A stretch of 64,000 bases of DNA from Mycobacterium bourgelatii. Its GTDB lineage: Bacteria > Actinomycetota > Actinomycetes > Mycobacteriales > Mycobacteriaceae. Below the pieces are notes generated by a model, which had not been told where the DNA came from, made no database searches, and worked only from the letters and a program-made list of their open reading frames with translations. Shown in pieces: positions 34,607 to 43,512 of the stretch. Location of the stretch: NCBI RefSeq assembly GCF_010723575.1, contig NZ_BLKZ01000001.1, forward strand, positions 4,154,001 through 4,218,000, given 5' to 3'. Within the stretch, counting starts at the first letter, position 1; each line of letters opens with the position of its first letter. A program made the position numbers and the translations under genes.

Positions 34607-36253
34607 ATGGGCGATGTCAACGTCCCACGTTTTCCCGCCGCGCTGTCCACACCCAGTCTCAATCGCGGGGTCGGGTTCACCCATGAGGAGCGGCGACGGC
34701 TGGGGCTGACCGGGCGGCTTCCGTCCGCGGTACTCACGCTCGAGCAGCAGGCGGAGCGGGTGTGGCGCCAATTGCAAACCATGGCAACGGATTTGGGACG
34801 CAATCTGCTGCTCGAGCAGTTGCACTACCGCCACGAACTGCTGTACTTCAAGATGCTGACCGACCATCTGCCCGAGCTGATGCCGGTGGTGTACACACCC
34901 ACCGTCGGGGAAGCCATCCAGCGGTTCTCCGACGAATACCGCGGGCAACGGGGACTTTTCCTCAGCATCGACCAACCCGAGGACGTCGGCCCGGCCTTCG
35001 AAACGCTCGGCCAAGGACCCGACGACATCGACCTGATCGTGTGCACCGACGCCGAGGCGATCCTGGGTATCGGCGACTGGGGCGTCGGAGGCATCCAGAT
35101 CGCGGTGGGCAAATTGGCCTTGTACACCGCCGGCGGCGGCATCGACCCGCGCCGCACCTTGGCGGTGTCACTCGATGTCGGCACCGACAACGAACAGCTA
35201 CTGCAGGATCCGTTCTATCTGGGCGTTCGCCATGGCCGACGGCGTGGCGAGGAATACGACAAGTTCATCGACCACTACATCGAAACCGCGCACCAGATGT
35301 TTCCTCGGGCGCTGCTGCATTTCGAAGACTTCGGCCCGGCGAACGCGCGCAAGATCCTGCAGAAATACGGCTCGAAATACTGCGTGTTCAACGACGACGT
35401 GCAAGGGACCGGCGCGGTGGTCGTGGCCGCCGTCGACGGCGGGACGGAGGCCAACGGCACTCGGTTCCGCGACCAACGCATCATCGTGTTCGGCGCCGGC
35501 ACGGCCGGGATCGGTGTCGCCGATCAGATCAGGGACGCCATCGTCGCCGACGGCGCCACCATAGAGCAGGCCGAGTCGCAGATCTGGGCCATCGACAAGC
35601 AGGGCCTGCTCTTCGACGACATGGCGGACCTGCGCGACTTCCAGGTGCCCTACGCGAAGAACCGTAGAGAGCTGGGCGTTGCGCCCGGGGAACGGGTGGG
35701 ACTGCTCGAGGCCATCAAGTTGGCCTCCCCCACCGTCCTGCTCGGCAGCTCGGCGGTGTCCGGCGCGTTCACCCAAGAAGTGGTCGAGGCGATGACGGCC
35801 TGCTGCGAGCGGCCGATGATCTTCCCACTGTCCAACCCGACCTCCCGGATGGAGGCCATGCCCGTCGACATCGTGCAGTGGTCGAAGGGCAAGGCCCTCA
35901 TCGCCACCGGAAGCCCGGCCGCGCCGGTGGAATACAACGGGGTCACTTACACCATCGGCCAGGCCAACAATGTGCTGGTCTTCCCGGGCATCGGGCTCGG
36001 GGTGATCATCTCCGGCGCTCGGTTGCTGACCCAGGGCATGTTGCACGCCGCTGCCAAAGCGATTGCGCTGCTGGCCAACCCGAAGGATCCGGGCGACTCG
36101 CTGTTGCCCGATGTTTGCGACTTGCGGTCCACGTCGGCGGCGGTCGCCGAAGCCGTCTATGAGGCCGCCGTGGCCGACGGAGTCGCGACAAGAACGCACG
36201 ACAACGTCAAACAGGCCATCCAGGACACGATGTGGTGGCCCACCTACGACTGA
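34607..36253 (+). CDS. mez: NAD(P)-dependent malic enzyme
   Basis: The protein is 548 residues, as Rv2332. It oxidatively decarboxylates malate to pyruvate and links the TCA cycle to lipogenesis and redox supply. Visible motifs: malate-binding VYTPTVGEAIQRF, metal site region FEDFGPANARKIL with DDVQGTGAVVVAA, Rossmann GAGTAGIGVADQI, and SNPTSRMEAMPVDI. ATG 34607 follows a GGAGG site. It is convergent with the persulfide dioxygenase-rhodanese gene and overlaps it by 10 bp. Confidence 0.95.
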   Translation: MGDVNVPRFPAALSTPSLNRGVGFTHEERRRLGLTGRLPSAVLTLEQQAERVWRQLQTMATDLGRNLLLEQLHYRHELLYFKMLTDHLPELMPVVYTPTVGEAIQRFSDEYRGQRGLFLSIDQPEDVGPAFETLGQGPDDIDLIVCTDAEAILGIGDWGVGGIQIAVGKLALYTAGGGIDPRRTLAVSLDVGTDNEQLLQDPFYLGVRHGRRRGEEYDKFIDHYIETAHQMFPRALLHFEDFGPANARKILQKYGSKYCVFNDDVQGTGAVVVAAVDGGTEANGTRFRDQRIIVFGAGTAGIGVADQIRDAIVADGATIEQAESQIWAIDKQGLLFDDMADLRDFQVPYAKNRRELGVAPGERVGLLEAIKLASPTVLLGSSAVSGAFTQEVVEAMTACCERPMIFPLSNPTSRMEAMPVDIVQWSKGKALIATGSPAAPVEYNGVTYTIGQANNVLVFPGIGLGVIISGARLLTQGMLHAAAKAIALLANPKDPGDSLLPDVCDLRSTSAAVAEAVYEAAVADGVATRTHDNVKQAIQDTMWWPTYD

Positions 36254-37614
36254 TGCCCTTGCCAGGCGCCGAAACCGCCGGACAGGTCCGCGACGTCGGC
36301 GAAGCCTGACGCCTGAAGCAGGCTGGCGGCGATCATGGAGCGGGTGCCGCTGGCGCAGTACGCCACCACCGGCGCCGCCCGGTCGAGCTGGGCCAGGGAG
36401 TCGGCCAGCGCCGGCAGCGGGATGTGGTGCGCTCCGGGTATCGTGCCGTCGCCCACCTCGCCCTTGCCGCGCACGTCGACCAGCTGCAGGTCGGGTGTCG
36501 ATTCGTGCAGCTGGCCAAGCTGATCGGCGGTGTGGCGGCGGGTGTGCTGAACAAGCTCCGGGCGGACCGCGAAAACCGTTGCAAGGTCGTCTAATTGACC
36601 GACCACCCGGTCCAACCCCACCCGGGCAAGGCGCACTCGGGCCTCCAGCGCCTGTGCGGGATCCCCGACCAGAACGATGTCGCGGTCGTAGTCCAACACG
36701 GCGCCGGCCCACTCGGCGAAGCGCCCGTCCAGGCTGACGTTGACTGCCCCGCGCAAATGTCCGGCCGCGAAGTCGGCGGGTCCGCGGCTGTCGAGCAGGT
36801 TCGCGCCGGCCTGGGCGTGCGTCCATACCTCATCGATGGCCAAGAGGTCCGGTGGCTTGCCGTTCAACAGCTGGCGCTGCTGTCGGTTGCGCCGCGCGTC
36901 GTATTCGAAGTACCGCGGTTGCACCGCCTGGTCCGACGTGAGCGAGGCGACGAATGCGTCCACGTCGGTGATGTTGGCCGCGTAATTGCTGCGGCGCTGT
37001 TCGCCGATGGTGGAGCAGGTCTCGCTGGACAAGTTCTTGCCGCAGGCAGAGCCGGCGCCATGCGCGGGAAACACTCGTGTCGTATCGGGCAGCTTGAGCA
37101 GCTTCCCGTGCAACGACTGGTAGAGCCTGCGGGCGAGGTTGTCCGCCGAAATTCCTGCACCCACCAGCAGATCTGGTCGCCCCACGTCACCGACGAACAG
37201 CGTGTCACCGGTGAGCACGCCGTAGGGCACCTCGTCGTCCGGGTGCTCATACACCACGACGGAGATCGACTCCGGGGTGTGACCGGGTGTCGCGAGGATC
37301 TCAAAGGTCACCTCACCCAATGAGATTCGTTGCCCGTCGCGCAGTGGCTCAATGGGGTACTCGACCTCGGCCGCCTCCCCGTAGCAGATCACCGCGCCGG
37401 TCGCGGCGGCCAATTCCAGGTGCCCACTGAGGAAGTCAGCGTGAATGTGCGTCTCGATGACCCGCTCGATACGCAGGCCGAGTTGTGCCGCCTGCTCGAG
37501 GTACACGCCGACGTCGCGGCGTGGATCCACCACGACGGCCCGGCCGGTGCTCTCGTCACCGACGAGGTACGAGGCTTGCGAGAGACAGGTCAGATAATGC
37601 TGCTCGAAAATCAT
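36244..37614 (-). CDS. Persulfide dioxygenase-type MBL protein fused to two rhodanese domains
   Basis: The protein is 456 residues. The N-terminal metallo-beta-lactamase fold has ETHIHADFLSGH (the HxHxDxxxGH metal site), TPGHTPES and GDVGRPDL, as in ETHE1/PRF-type persulfide dioxygenases with a non-heme iron. A first rhodanese domain (about 265-350) lacks the active Cys (VLVGDPAQ). The second (about 360-456) keeps it (VVAYCASGTRS). It should oxidise glutathione- or mycothiol-type persulfides and move sulfane sulfur. This is relevant because a cysteine desulfurase and cysteine biosynthesis genes lie further right on the same contig. Confidence 0.88.
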   Translation of the reverse strand: MIFEQHYLTCLSQASYLVGDESTGRAVVVDPRRDVGVYLEQAAQLGLRIERVIETHIHADFLSGHLELAAATGAVICYGEAAEVEYPIEPLRDGQRISLGEVTFEILATPGHTPESISVVVYEHPDDEVPYGVLTGDTLFVGDVGRPDLLVGAGISADNLARRLYQSLHGKLLKLPDTTRVFPAHGAGSACGKNLSSETCSTIGEQRRSNYAANITDVDAFVASLTSDQAVQPRYFEYDARRNRQQRQLLNGKPPDLLAIDEVWTHAQAGANLLDSRGPADFAAGHLRGAVNVSLDGRFAEWAGAVLDYDRDIVLVGDPAQALEARVRLARVGLDRVVGQLDDLATVFAVRPELVQHTRRHTADQLGQLHESTPDLQLVDVRGKGEVGDGTIPGAHHIPLPALADSLAQLDRAAPVVAYCASGTRSMIAASLLQASGFADVADLSGGFGAWQGHQS

Positions 37615-37656
37615 CTGCTCCCCCTGCCGCTGCTGCCGATAATGCGCGGGCCTTTC

Positions 37657-38166
37657 TCAGCGCGGGGCCGGCTGTCCAAAGACGGCGACCACGACGGTGC
37701 GGTCCAGGCTGTTCACCGACCACACTCCGATGGCGGTGTTGGCGCAGTCCCTGATGATGGACATCGAATAGTCGTCGTAGTACCACTGTTTGACCAGCTC
37801 GAGGCTGCTGATCGACAAGGCCGGGTTGGTCGCCACCGTCTCGGTTACCCGGCCGCGAAACCCGGCGGCATTGGCCCGGTCCTGCGGCGTCGATCCGTCG
37901 GATCCGATGTCGTCGTTGATGCTTCGGTTGTTCATCATGTCGTCGGCGTGCCATTGAGCGGCCAGGGTCAGCGAGTTGTTCGGGATGACATCGTTGGTGC
38001 AGCCGGCCTGGTGCTGAATGGTGTAGACGGCCGAGACGACACTGTCGTTGAGCCGCTTGTTGTCGGCATGAGCGACTGGGGCCGCCAATACCCCTGTTAC
38101 CGTGAGGATTACGGCCACCGGCAGTGCTGTCAGGGCGCCAAGGCTATGGGTCTTACCGGGGGTCAT
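37657..38166 (-). CDS. Secreted CAP/SCP-domain protein at the end of the mce operon
   Basis: The protein is 169 residues from ATG 38166, which overlaps the preceding Mas gene stop by 4 bp. It has a signal peptide (ALPVAVILTVTGVLAAPVAHA) followed by a CAP-like domain: SLTLAAQWHADDMMNN, a TVATNPALSISSLELVKQWYYDD helix, and IRDCANTAIGVWSVNSLDRTVVVAVFGQ at the end. CAP proteins are secreted and sometimes bind sterols or lipids. Its place as the last gene of a lipid-import operon suggests an accessory envelope role. Two Cys may form a disulfide. Confidence 0.75.
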   Translation of the reverse strand: MTPGKTHSLGALTALPVAVILTVTGVLAAPVAHADNKRLNDSVVSAVYTIQHQAGCTNDVIPNNSLTLAAQWHADDMMNNRSINDDIGSDGSTPQDRANAAGFRGRVTETVATNPALSISSLELVKQWYYDDYSMSIIRDCANTAIGVWSVNSLDRTVVVAVFGQPAPR

Positions 38167-38897
38167 ACCGGGTCGAAGTGCGAAACCAGCCATTTGCCAT
38201 CGACTTTCTCTAACGTCACCCGAATGACGGGCTGGGTATCCGTAGGAGTGCCACCCTCGCCCATCGTCACCGTTTGATTGACGAACAACAGCACGACCGC
38301 GTGGTTCTCGGTGGCCGACACCGACGCGGCGGCATTGACTTTCGCCACGGCCGAGATGTGCTTTTCCTTCGCGCCCGGAATGACGACCTGGCGCGTCAGG
38401 GACGTGTATGCGTCCTTGAAGTCACCCGTCAGTCGTTCGCGCGCCGCGCCAAGTTCCTTTTCGGCGGTGTCCGCCTTGTATGACAGCAACGCGACCGCGT
38501 CCTCGCTGGCGATCCGCACGGTCTCGCTGCGCGCCTGAGCGGCATCGGCCTCCGATACGGCTACCCATCGGAAGTAGCCAGCCGTCAGAGCCAGGACCAA
38601 CGCAAGACCGGGTAGCACCCCGTACGCCAGCACCCGTGACCATGCGATCGGCGGTTTTTCCCCAGCGGTCTCGGTCTCGGACTCAGCGTCCAACGCCTCA
38701 TCGGAGTCGTCCTCATCGGCGTCGGATTCTTCCGCCTTCGGGTCCTCGTCGGCGTCGGCCTCGGCAACCTCGGTCACGGTGTCGATCTGGGTTTCGTCCG
38801 AATCTTCCTGCGGCAACGCGCTTTCGGCTGTCGGTTCCAGATCCGGGTAGCTCGAAGTGGTGCTAGCGCCGTCGGTCCTTTCGCTCACGGTCGTCAT
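38163..38897 (-). CDS. Mce-associated membrane protein (Mas), second copy
   Basis: The protein is 244 residues from ATG 38897, overlapping the previous stop by 4 bp. It has a long acidic N-terminal tail rich in Asp/Glu (about 25-80), one membrane helix (LPGLALVLALTAGYFRWVAV), then an NTF2-like Mas domain (ASEDAVALLSYKADTAEKELGAARERLTGDFKDAY... VDGKWLVSHFDPV). Mas proteins stabilise Mce complexes. The acidic tail should be in the cytoplasm and the folded domain outside. Confidence 0.85.
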   Translation of the reverse strand: MTTVSERTDGASTTSSYPDLEPTAESALPQEDSDETQIDTVTEVAEADADEDPKAEESDADEDDSDEALDAESETETAGEKPPIAWSRVLAYGVLPGLALVLALTAGYFRWVAVSEADAAQARSETVRIASEDAVALLSYKADTAEKELGAARERLTGDFKDAYTSLTRQVVIPGAKEKHISAVAKVNAAASVSATENHAVVLLFVNQTVTMGEGGTPTDTQPVIRVTLEKVDGKWLVSHFDPV

Positions 38898-39550
38898 GGC
38901 ACGAACACCACGCTCGACATCTTGGCGTCGTCGCCGACGGCCTTGACCTCTATTCGCATCCGCCATTCCCTTGGTGCCTCCTCGCCGGCGGCGGTGCGCG
39001 ACTTCACCGCGACCGCCACCAGCACCTGAGCCGAATCACCGTGCTGCTCTTCCAATCCGGCCTCGGTGACCGTGCCTTCTGACTTCGACTGCGCCGCCTT
39101 GACGAGTTCGACGAACGGAGCGGCCCGCCGCTCGAAGTCGTCCCGGAACGCTCCGGTGGACGAGTCCAGGATCCGCTGTACGTCGGTGTCGACTTCGGTG
39201 TAGTCGATGGTTGTCAGGTTCACCGCTCCCTGACGTGCGGCGGCCAAGAACAATTCGCGCTGCGCCTTGGCCTCATGCTCGTGGTAGGCGCGGTATCCAT
39301 ACCAGCCGGTCAATCCGATCAGCAGTGCCACGATGAAACCGGAAGCGACCAGTGCCCAGACGACCGGGGTGGGGCGCCGGCGCGCGGGCCGGTCGGTGGA
39401 CGTGCCCTCGCCCTCGTCGGACTCGTCCGCCTCTTGGACTTCGTCGACCTCGTCGAGGTCGGTGTCTTCAACGTCTTCAGCCTCGGTAACGTCCACGGAT
39501 TCGGTGACGTCATCGACTTCGACATCCGGGGTGTCAGGTTCGTCGGCCAT
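38894..39550 (-). CDS. Mce-associated membrane protein (Mas), first copy
   Basis: The protein is 218 residues from ATG 39550, 25 bp after mceF. It has the same architecture as the next gene: an acidic cytoplasmic tail (VTEAEDVEDTDLDEVDEVQE), one membrane helix (WALVASGFIVALLIGLTGWYGY) and a Mas domain (AARQGAVNLTTIDYTEVDTDVQRILDSSTGAFRDDFE). Paired Mas genes after mceF are standard in mycobacterial mce operons. Confidence 0.87.
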   Translation of the reverse strand: MADEPDTPDVEVDDVTESVDVTEAEDVEDTDLDEVDEVQEADESDEGEGTSTDRPARRRPTPVVWALVASGFIVALLIGLTGWYGYRAYHEHEAKAQRELFLAAARQGAVNLTTIDYTEVDTDVQRILDSSTGAFRDDFERRAAPFVELVKAAQSKSEGTVTEAGLEEQHGDSAQVLVAVAVKSRTAAGEEAPREWRMRIEVKAVGDDAKMSSVVFVP

Positions 39551-39575
39551 GTTGCTCCTCACTCACCGCAATGGC

Positions 39576-41069
39576 TCACGGTGTTGGCACCAAGAGTGAT
39601 TGCCAGTTCTTGGCACGCGGGTGCGCCAAATCGGCTTCGGTGTACCGGTGCCCGTCGGGTCCGACGTAGTCACCGGAGGCCGGGTCGTAGGTGGCCACGG
39701 CTACTGGCGGGGCTATCGGGGGGGCTACCGGCGGGGGCGCCGGCGCGGTGCCCCGCGGCGGTGGTAGGCGCGGATCTTGTCCCGGCGGATACTGTGGCAC
39801 GCCCTGGCCGCTGTAAGTGGCGTTGGGGTCACCTTTCCAGTTGTAACCGTCGTTGAGCGGTACGTACTCTTCGTCGCTTTCACACAGCTCGACGGTGGGT
39901 GCCCGCTTCCACGGCTTGGTCTCGCATGGAATGTTGCGTGCGCCACGGACATTGAGTTCCGAGTCTTGCGGTATCCGGCAGTACAGGTCCGCGGCGGGCC
40001 GGTCGGGAGCGTCGACGTTGGACGGCGCGCGTCGCTGCGTCGGCGGCAGGAAGCCGGTGGTGCACGGTGGGGGCAAGTTCATGTTGAGATTGAAATCGAG
40101 ATAGAAGCCGCGGTAGTCCTGCTTGGTGCCGGTGTTCGGCACCAGGGAACCGGCCATGACGGCGATGCCCTGCGGGAGCAGCACCAGGATCTGCTCGATG
40201 TCGTGGCGGTAGACGACGGCGATGTCCCCGAGGCTGACCAGGTTGGCCATCAACACCGGCAATGCCGGAGCGACCCGATCGAACAGCGCCCGACCTTCCT
40301 CCAGGCCTTCGCTGCCCTGCGTCATCAGGTCACGCAGCGCCGCATCCTGCGCCTTGAACTGGGCCGTGATCGCGGCGGTTTGCGCCGCCCAGGTGGCGAT
40401 CGCCTCCGAGGTCTGCACCTGGGAGTTCAACACCGGTGGGGCCTGGTCGATCAGAGTGGCGAGCGAGTCGACGTTGCGCCCGCCGGAGATCGCCAGCGCC
40501 GCCGACCCGTCGACGATCCGGGACAACTCGGGCCCGAGGCCGCCGACCGCCCGATCGGACTCGTTCATCACCGTGCGCAGGTTCTCCCGCGGAATGGCCT
40601 GTAACGCTCGGTTAGTCATGTCGAGCAGAAGTCCGATGTCGATGGGCACGTCGACATTGCCGGCGGGAATCTTGTCCCCGGCACGCAGTTGGCGGGAATG
40701 CTCGAGATCCTTGCCGGGCAGCGGGGTCAGCTCGATGTACTGCTCTCCCACCGCCGAACGGCTGTGCACCGATGCCTTTACGTCGGACGGCACCTGCACG
40801 CTGGATCGCATGGCGAGCACCGCTTGCACGCCGTCGGCGGTGACGTTGACCGACTTGACCTGACCCACGTCGGTGCCGCGGTAGGTGACGACGGCGTTTT
40901 CGTACAGCCCGCCCGACTCCTTCAAGTCGACCGTCACGGTGTACTCGCCCACCCCGAACAACGTCTCCGGCAACCGCATGTAGTTGAAAATCATTGCACC
41001 ACAAGACAACACCGTCACCAATGACAGAACTGCCAATTGGATCCAGGTCTTGCGGTTCAGGCGCAGCAT
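39576..41069 (-). CDS. mceF: MceF-type protein of the mce lipid-import operon
   Basis: The protein is 497 residues from ATG 41069, overlapping the mceE stop by one base (TGATG). It has an N-terminal membrane helix (LAVLSLVTVLSCGAMIFNYM) and an MlaD/MCE domain (YTVTVDLKESGGLYENAVVTYRGTDVGQVKSV). Helical regions follow, ending in a Pro-rich C-terminal tail (PPPRGTAPAPPPVAPP) that should extend outside. MCE subunits A-F assemble into a hexameric ring and hydrophobic tunnel across the periplasm. The long Pro-rich tail is longer than usual for Mce1F-type proteins. Confidence 0.9.
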   Translation of the reverse strand: MLRLNRKTWIQLAVLSLVTVLSCGAMIFNYMRLPETLFGVGEYTVTVDLKESGGLYENAVVTYRGTDVGQVKSVNVTADGVQAVLAMRSSVQVPSDVKASVHSRSAVGEQYIELTPLPGKDLEHSRQLRAGDKIPAGNVDVPIDIGLLLDMTNRALQAIPRENLRTVMNESDRAVGGLGPELSRIVDGSAALAISGGRNVDSLATLIDQAPPVLNSQVQTSEAIATWAAQTAAITAQFKAQDAALRDLMTQGSEGLEEGRALFDRVAPALPVLMANLVSLGDIAVVYRHDIEQILVLLPQGIAVMAGSLVPNTGTKQDYRGFYLDFNLNMNLPPPCTTGFLPPTQRRAPSNVDAPDRPAADLYCRIPQDSELNVRGARNIPCETKPWKRAPTVELCESDEEYVPLNDGYNWKGDPNATYSGQGVPQYPPGQDPRLPPPRGTAPAPPPVAPPIAPPVAVATYDPASGDYVGPDGHRYTEADLAHPRAKNWQSLLVPTP

Positions 41070-42193
41070 CAGTAACTCTCGAAGTGGTAAGGGAAGGTCA
41101 GCGGGTTGCCGGCGGTGGCCGGGCTCGGCTGCATGCCGATCGTGCGGCCCCACTGCAGTTCCAAGCGCGTCATGTTGCCTTCCCAGCGAGTGCCGGTGAA
41201 TATGCCGGTATCTATCCGGCTCAGGGTCAGGTCGACGATCATGGTCAGGTTGGCGTAGTCGCCACGGAACCAGTTGGTCACCGTGGACGTCGGCCAGGGA
41301 TACGTTGCCAACCCGTCCAGGCCCTTGGTCAGCGACGGACCGGCGTCCGCGAGCCGCCGTAGCACCGGCGCGAATTGGCGCAGATTGTTCACCAGAGATT
41401 CCTTGCTCTGGTGCAGGACGTCCGCCGCGATCGCGCTGAACTTGCCGAGCTGATCGATCGCATCGGCAATCTGTTCGCGCTCCTTGGCCAGAACCGCCAA
41501 CGCTTTGGGCACGCTGGTCAGCGCCTTGTCGACGGCCTCGTCCTTGGCGGCGAACTGGCCGGCCAGCGCGTTGAGATTCTCGGCGGCGCCGATGATGTCG
41601 TCGGTCTGCTCATTCGTGCCCGCGATGAACTCGTCGATCTGCTGCAACAAGCTGCGCATGTCGTTTTCACGGCCCGCGAACGCTTTTGCGACGGCCTGCG
41701 TGATTTCCTGCAGTTGCGCCAACCCGCCGCCATTCAGCAGCACCGAGACGGATGCCAGGGTCTGCTCGGTGGTCGGGTACATGCTCGCGTGCGACAACGG
41801 AATGAGCGAACCGTCTTTGAGTTCGCCCACGGGCGGCTCATCCTTGGGTGGCGCAAGTTCGACGTGCATCGAACCCAGCAGGCTGGTCTGGCCGATCTTG
41901 GCGGTGGCGTTGGCCGGCAGGTGCACATCGCCGTTGATGCGCATGGTTACCAGCGCGTGCCAGTCCTGCACCTCGATCTTGGTGACGTTGCCGATGTTGA
42001 CGTCGTCGACCCGAACCCGGGTGTTTTCCTGGATGTTCACCACATCGGGCAGCTGCGCCTGGATGGTGTAGGAGCCCGGTCCCCCACCCGCGGTCCCCGG
42101 GAGGGTCAACGAGTTCAGGCCGTGCCAACCGGCGCAGCCCGGCAGCACGGCGATGGACGCAACGCTCAGTACAACGACGATGGCGCGCCTCAT
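41069..42193 (-). CDS. mceE: MceE-type lipoprotein
   Basis: The protein is 374 residues from ATG 42193, overlapping mceD by 4 bp. The signal peptide ends in the lipobox LPGC (Cys near 20), as in LprK-type MceE subunits. The MCE domain reads YTIQAQLPDVVNIQENTRVRVDDVNIGNVTKIE, and the C-terminal signature is LTLSRIDTGIFTGTRWEG. The wording is closest to the Mce1/Mce2 branch of E subunits as I remember them. It anchors or caps the MCE ring. Confidence 0.9.
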   Translation of the reverse strand: MRRAIVVVLSVASIAVLPGCAGWHGLNSLTLPGTAGGGPGSYTIQAQLPDVVNIQENTRVRVDDVNIGNVTKIEVQDWHALVTMRINGDVHLPANATAKIGQTSLLGSMHVELAPPKDEPPVGELKDGSLIPLSHASMYPTTEQTLASVSVLLNGGGLAQLQEITQAVAKAFAGRENDMRSLLQQIDEFIAGTNEQTDDIIGAAENLNALAGQFAAKDEAVDKALTSVPKALAVLAKEREQIADAIDQLGKFSAIAADVLHQSKESLVNNLRQFAPVLRRLADAGPSLTKGLDGLATYPWPTSTVTNWFRGDYANLTMIVDLTLSRIDTGIFTGTRWEGNMTRLELQWGRTIGMQPSPATAGNPLTFPYHFESY

Positions 42194-43512
42194 GAGTGGG
42201 GCCCCTGCGGAACCATCAGCCCCTGCAGACCTAGGCTCGGGTCCACGACGACCGGCCCCGGCGCGGGAGGGGGCACCGCAGCCTGCTCGGCGGGCAATGC
42301 CTCGGGGGCCGCGGGCGGTGCGGGCGGCTCTGGGGGCACGAAGTCGGGACGAAGTCTCTCTTCGCTGTAAGTGATCTCGTTGGGTCGGGCCTGCGGGCCG
42401 ACAAAAGGGTTGAGCCCGAACGGCAAGAAGTTGTAGATGCGGTTCTTGATGATCGGCTCGACATACTGCATGCAGAGCTTCGCCACCCGATCCAAGCCCC
42501 GCCTGGCCGCCGCTTCGATTGAGCTGCAGATCCATTGCTGGATGTCGGCGAAGTTGTTCAGCGCGATGATGCCGCTCATCGCGCCCTGCGCGGGCTGGTA
42601 GATGTTGACGAAGTTCTGAAACACCGTCGGGACCACGTGCAGAATCTGCTTGATGTCGGCGCGGCTGTCGTTGAGCGCGGTGGTGATCGAACTCAGCCGG
42701 TCGAACGTGACACCCATCGATTCCCGGTTCTCCGCGAGGAAGCCGCGCACATCCGCCAACGCCCCGTCGAGGCCCTGCAGGGCGTTGGCGACCTCATTGG
42801 GGGTGTTGGACAGCACCGTCGTCACACTTGCCAGGTTGCGGTTGAACGACGCCAGCAGATCGCTGCTGGAGTGCAGGGCCGATACCAGCAGTTGCAGATT
42901 GCGTACGGTGCTGAAGATGTCGTCGGCGTGATCGCCGAGCGCTGAAATCGCTTCGGAGAGCTTGATTATGGTGTCGCGCGCGGTCTCCCCCTCGCCGCGC
43001 ACGTTGTCCGCGGTGGCATTGATGAATTCGCCCAGCGAGTTGACGCCGTCCGGACCCGGTTGCAGCGACTCGGTCAGCGCCTTCAACTGCTTTCGGAAGT
43101 CATCCCATTCGACGGGCACCGCGGTACGACTCAGCGGAATGGCTGCCCCGGAGGCCAAGGTGGGGCCACCGGAGTAGGCGGGGACGAGCTGAATCGCCCG
43201 CGCGGTCACCAACGACGGCGACAGGATCGCGGCGCGGGCATCGGCCGGGATCGGGTACTGCTTGTCGACGGAGAAGGTCACTTTCGAGCTCGTGGGCTGC
43301 GGCTCGATCTTGTCCACCGTGCCGACCGCGACGCCGAGGATGCGAATCTCGTCGCCGACGAACAAGCCGTTGGCGTTCTGGAAATACGCCGAATAGGTGT
43401 TCGTATCAACGTGTTTCCACAGGCTCTTGCCGACCAGAAACGAAGCGAAAACGAGGGTTGCGATCAAGGTGACCGCCGTGGCTCGGCGAATGAGGCTCCG
43501 GCTGATGTTCAC
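42190..43512 (-). CDS. mceD: MceD-type protein
   Basis: The protein is 440 residues from GTG 43512, overlapping mceC by 4 bp. It has a membrane helix near the N-terminus (VTLIATLVFASFLVGKSLW) and an MCE domain (YSAYFQNANGLFVGDEIRILGVAVGTVDKIEPQ). The helical tunnel region follows, then a Pro/Ala-rich C-terminus (VPPEPPAPPAAPEALP). It is part of the six-subunit Mce lipid conduit encoded by this operon. Confidence 0.9.
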   Translation of the reverse strand: MNISRSLIRRATAVTLIATLVFASFLVGKSLWKHVDTNTYSAYFQNANGLFVGDEIRILGVAVGTVDKIEPQPTSSKVTFSVDKQYPIPADARAAILSPSLVTARAIQLVPAYSGGPTLASGAAIPLSRTAVPVEWDDFRKQLKALTESLQPGPDGVNSLGEFINATADNVRGEGETARDTIIKLSEAISALGDHADDIFSTVRNLQLLVSALHSSSDLLASFNRNLASVTTVLSNTPNEVANALQGLDGALADVRGFLAENRESMGVTFDRLSSITTALNDSRADIKQILHVVPTVFQNFVNIYQPAQGAMSGIIALNNFADIQQWICSSIEAAARRGLDRVAKLCMQYVEPIIKNRIYNFLPFGLNPFVGPQARPNEITYSEERLRPDFVPPEPPAPPAAPEALPAEQAAVPPPAPGPVVVDPSLGLQGLMVPQGPHS

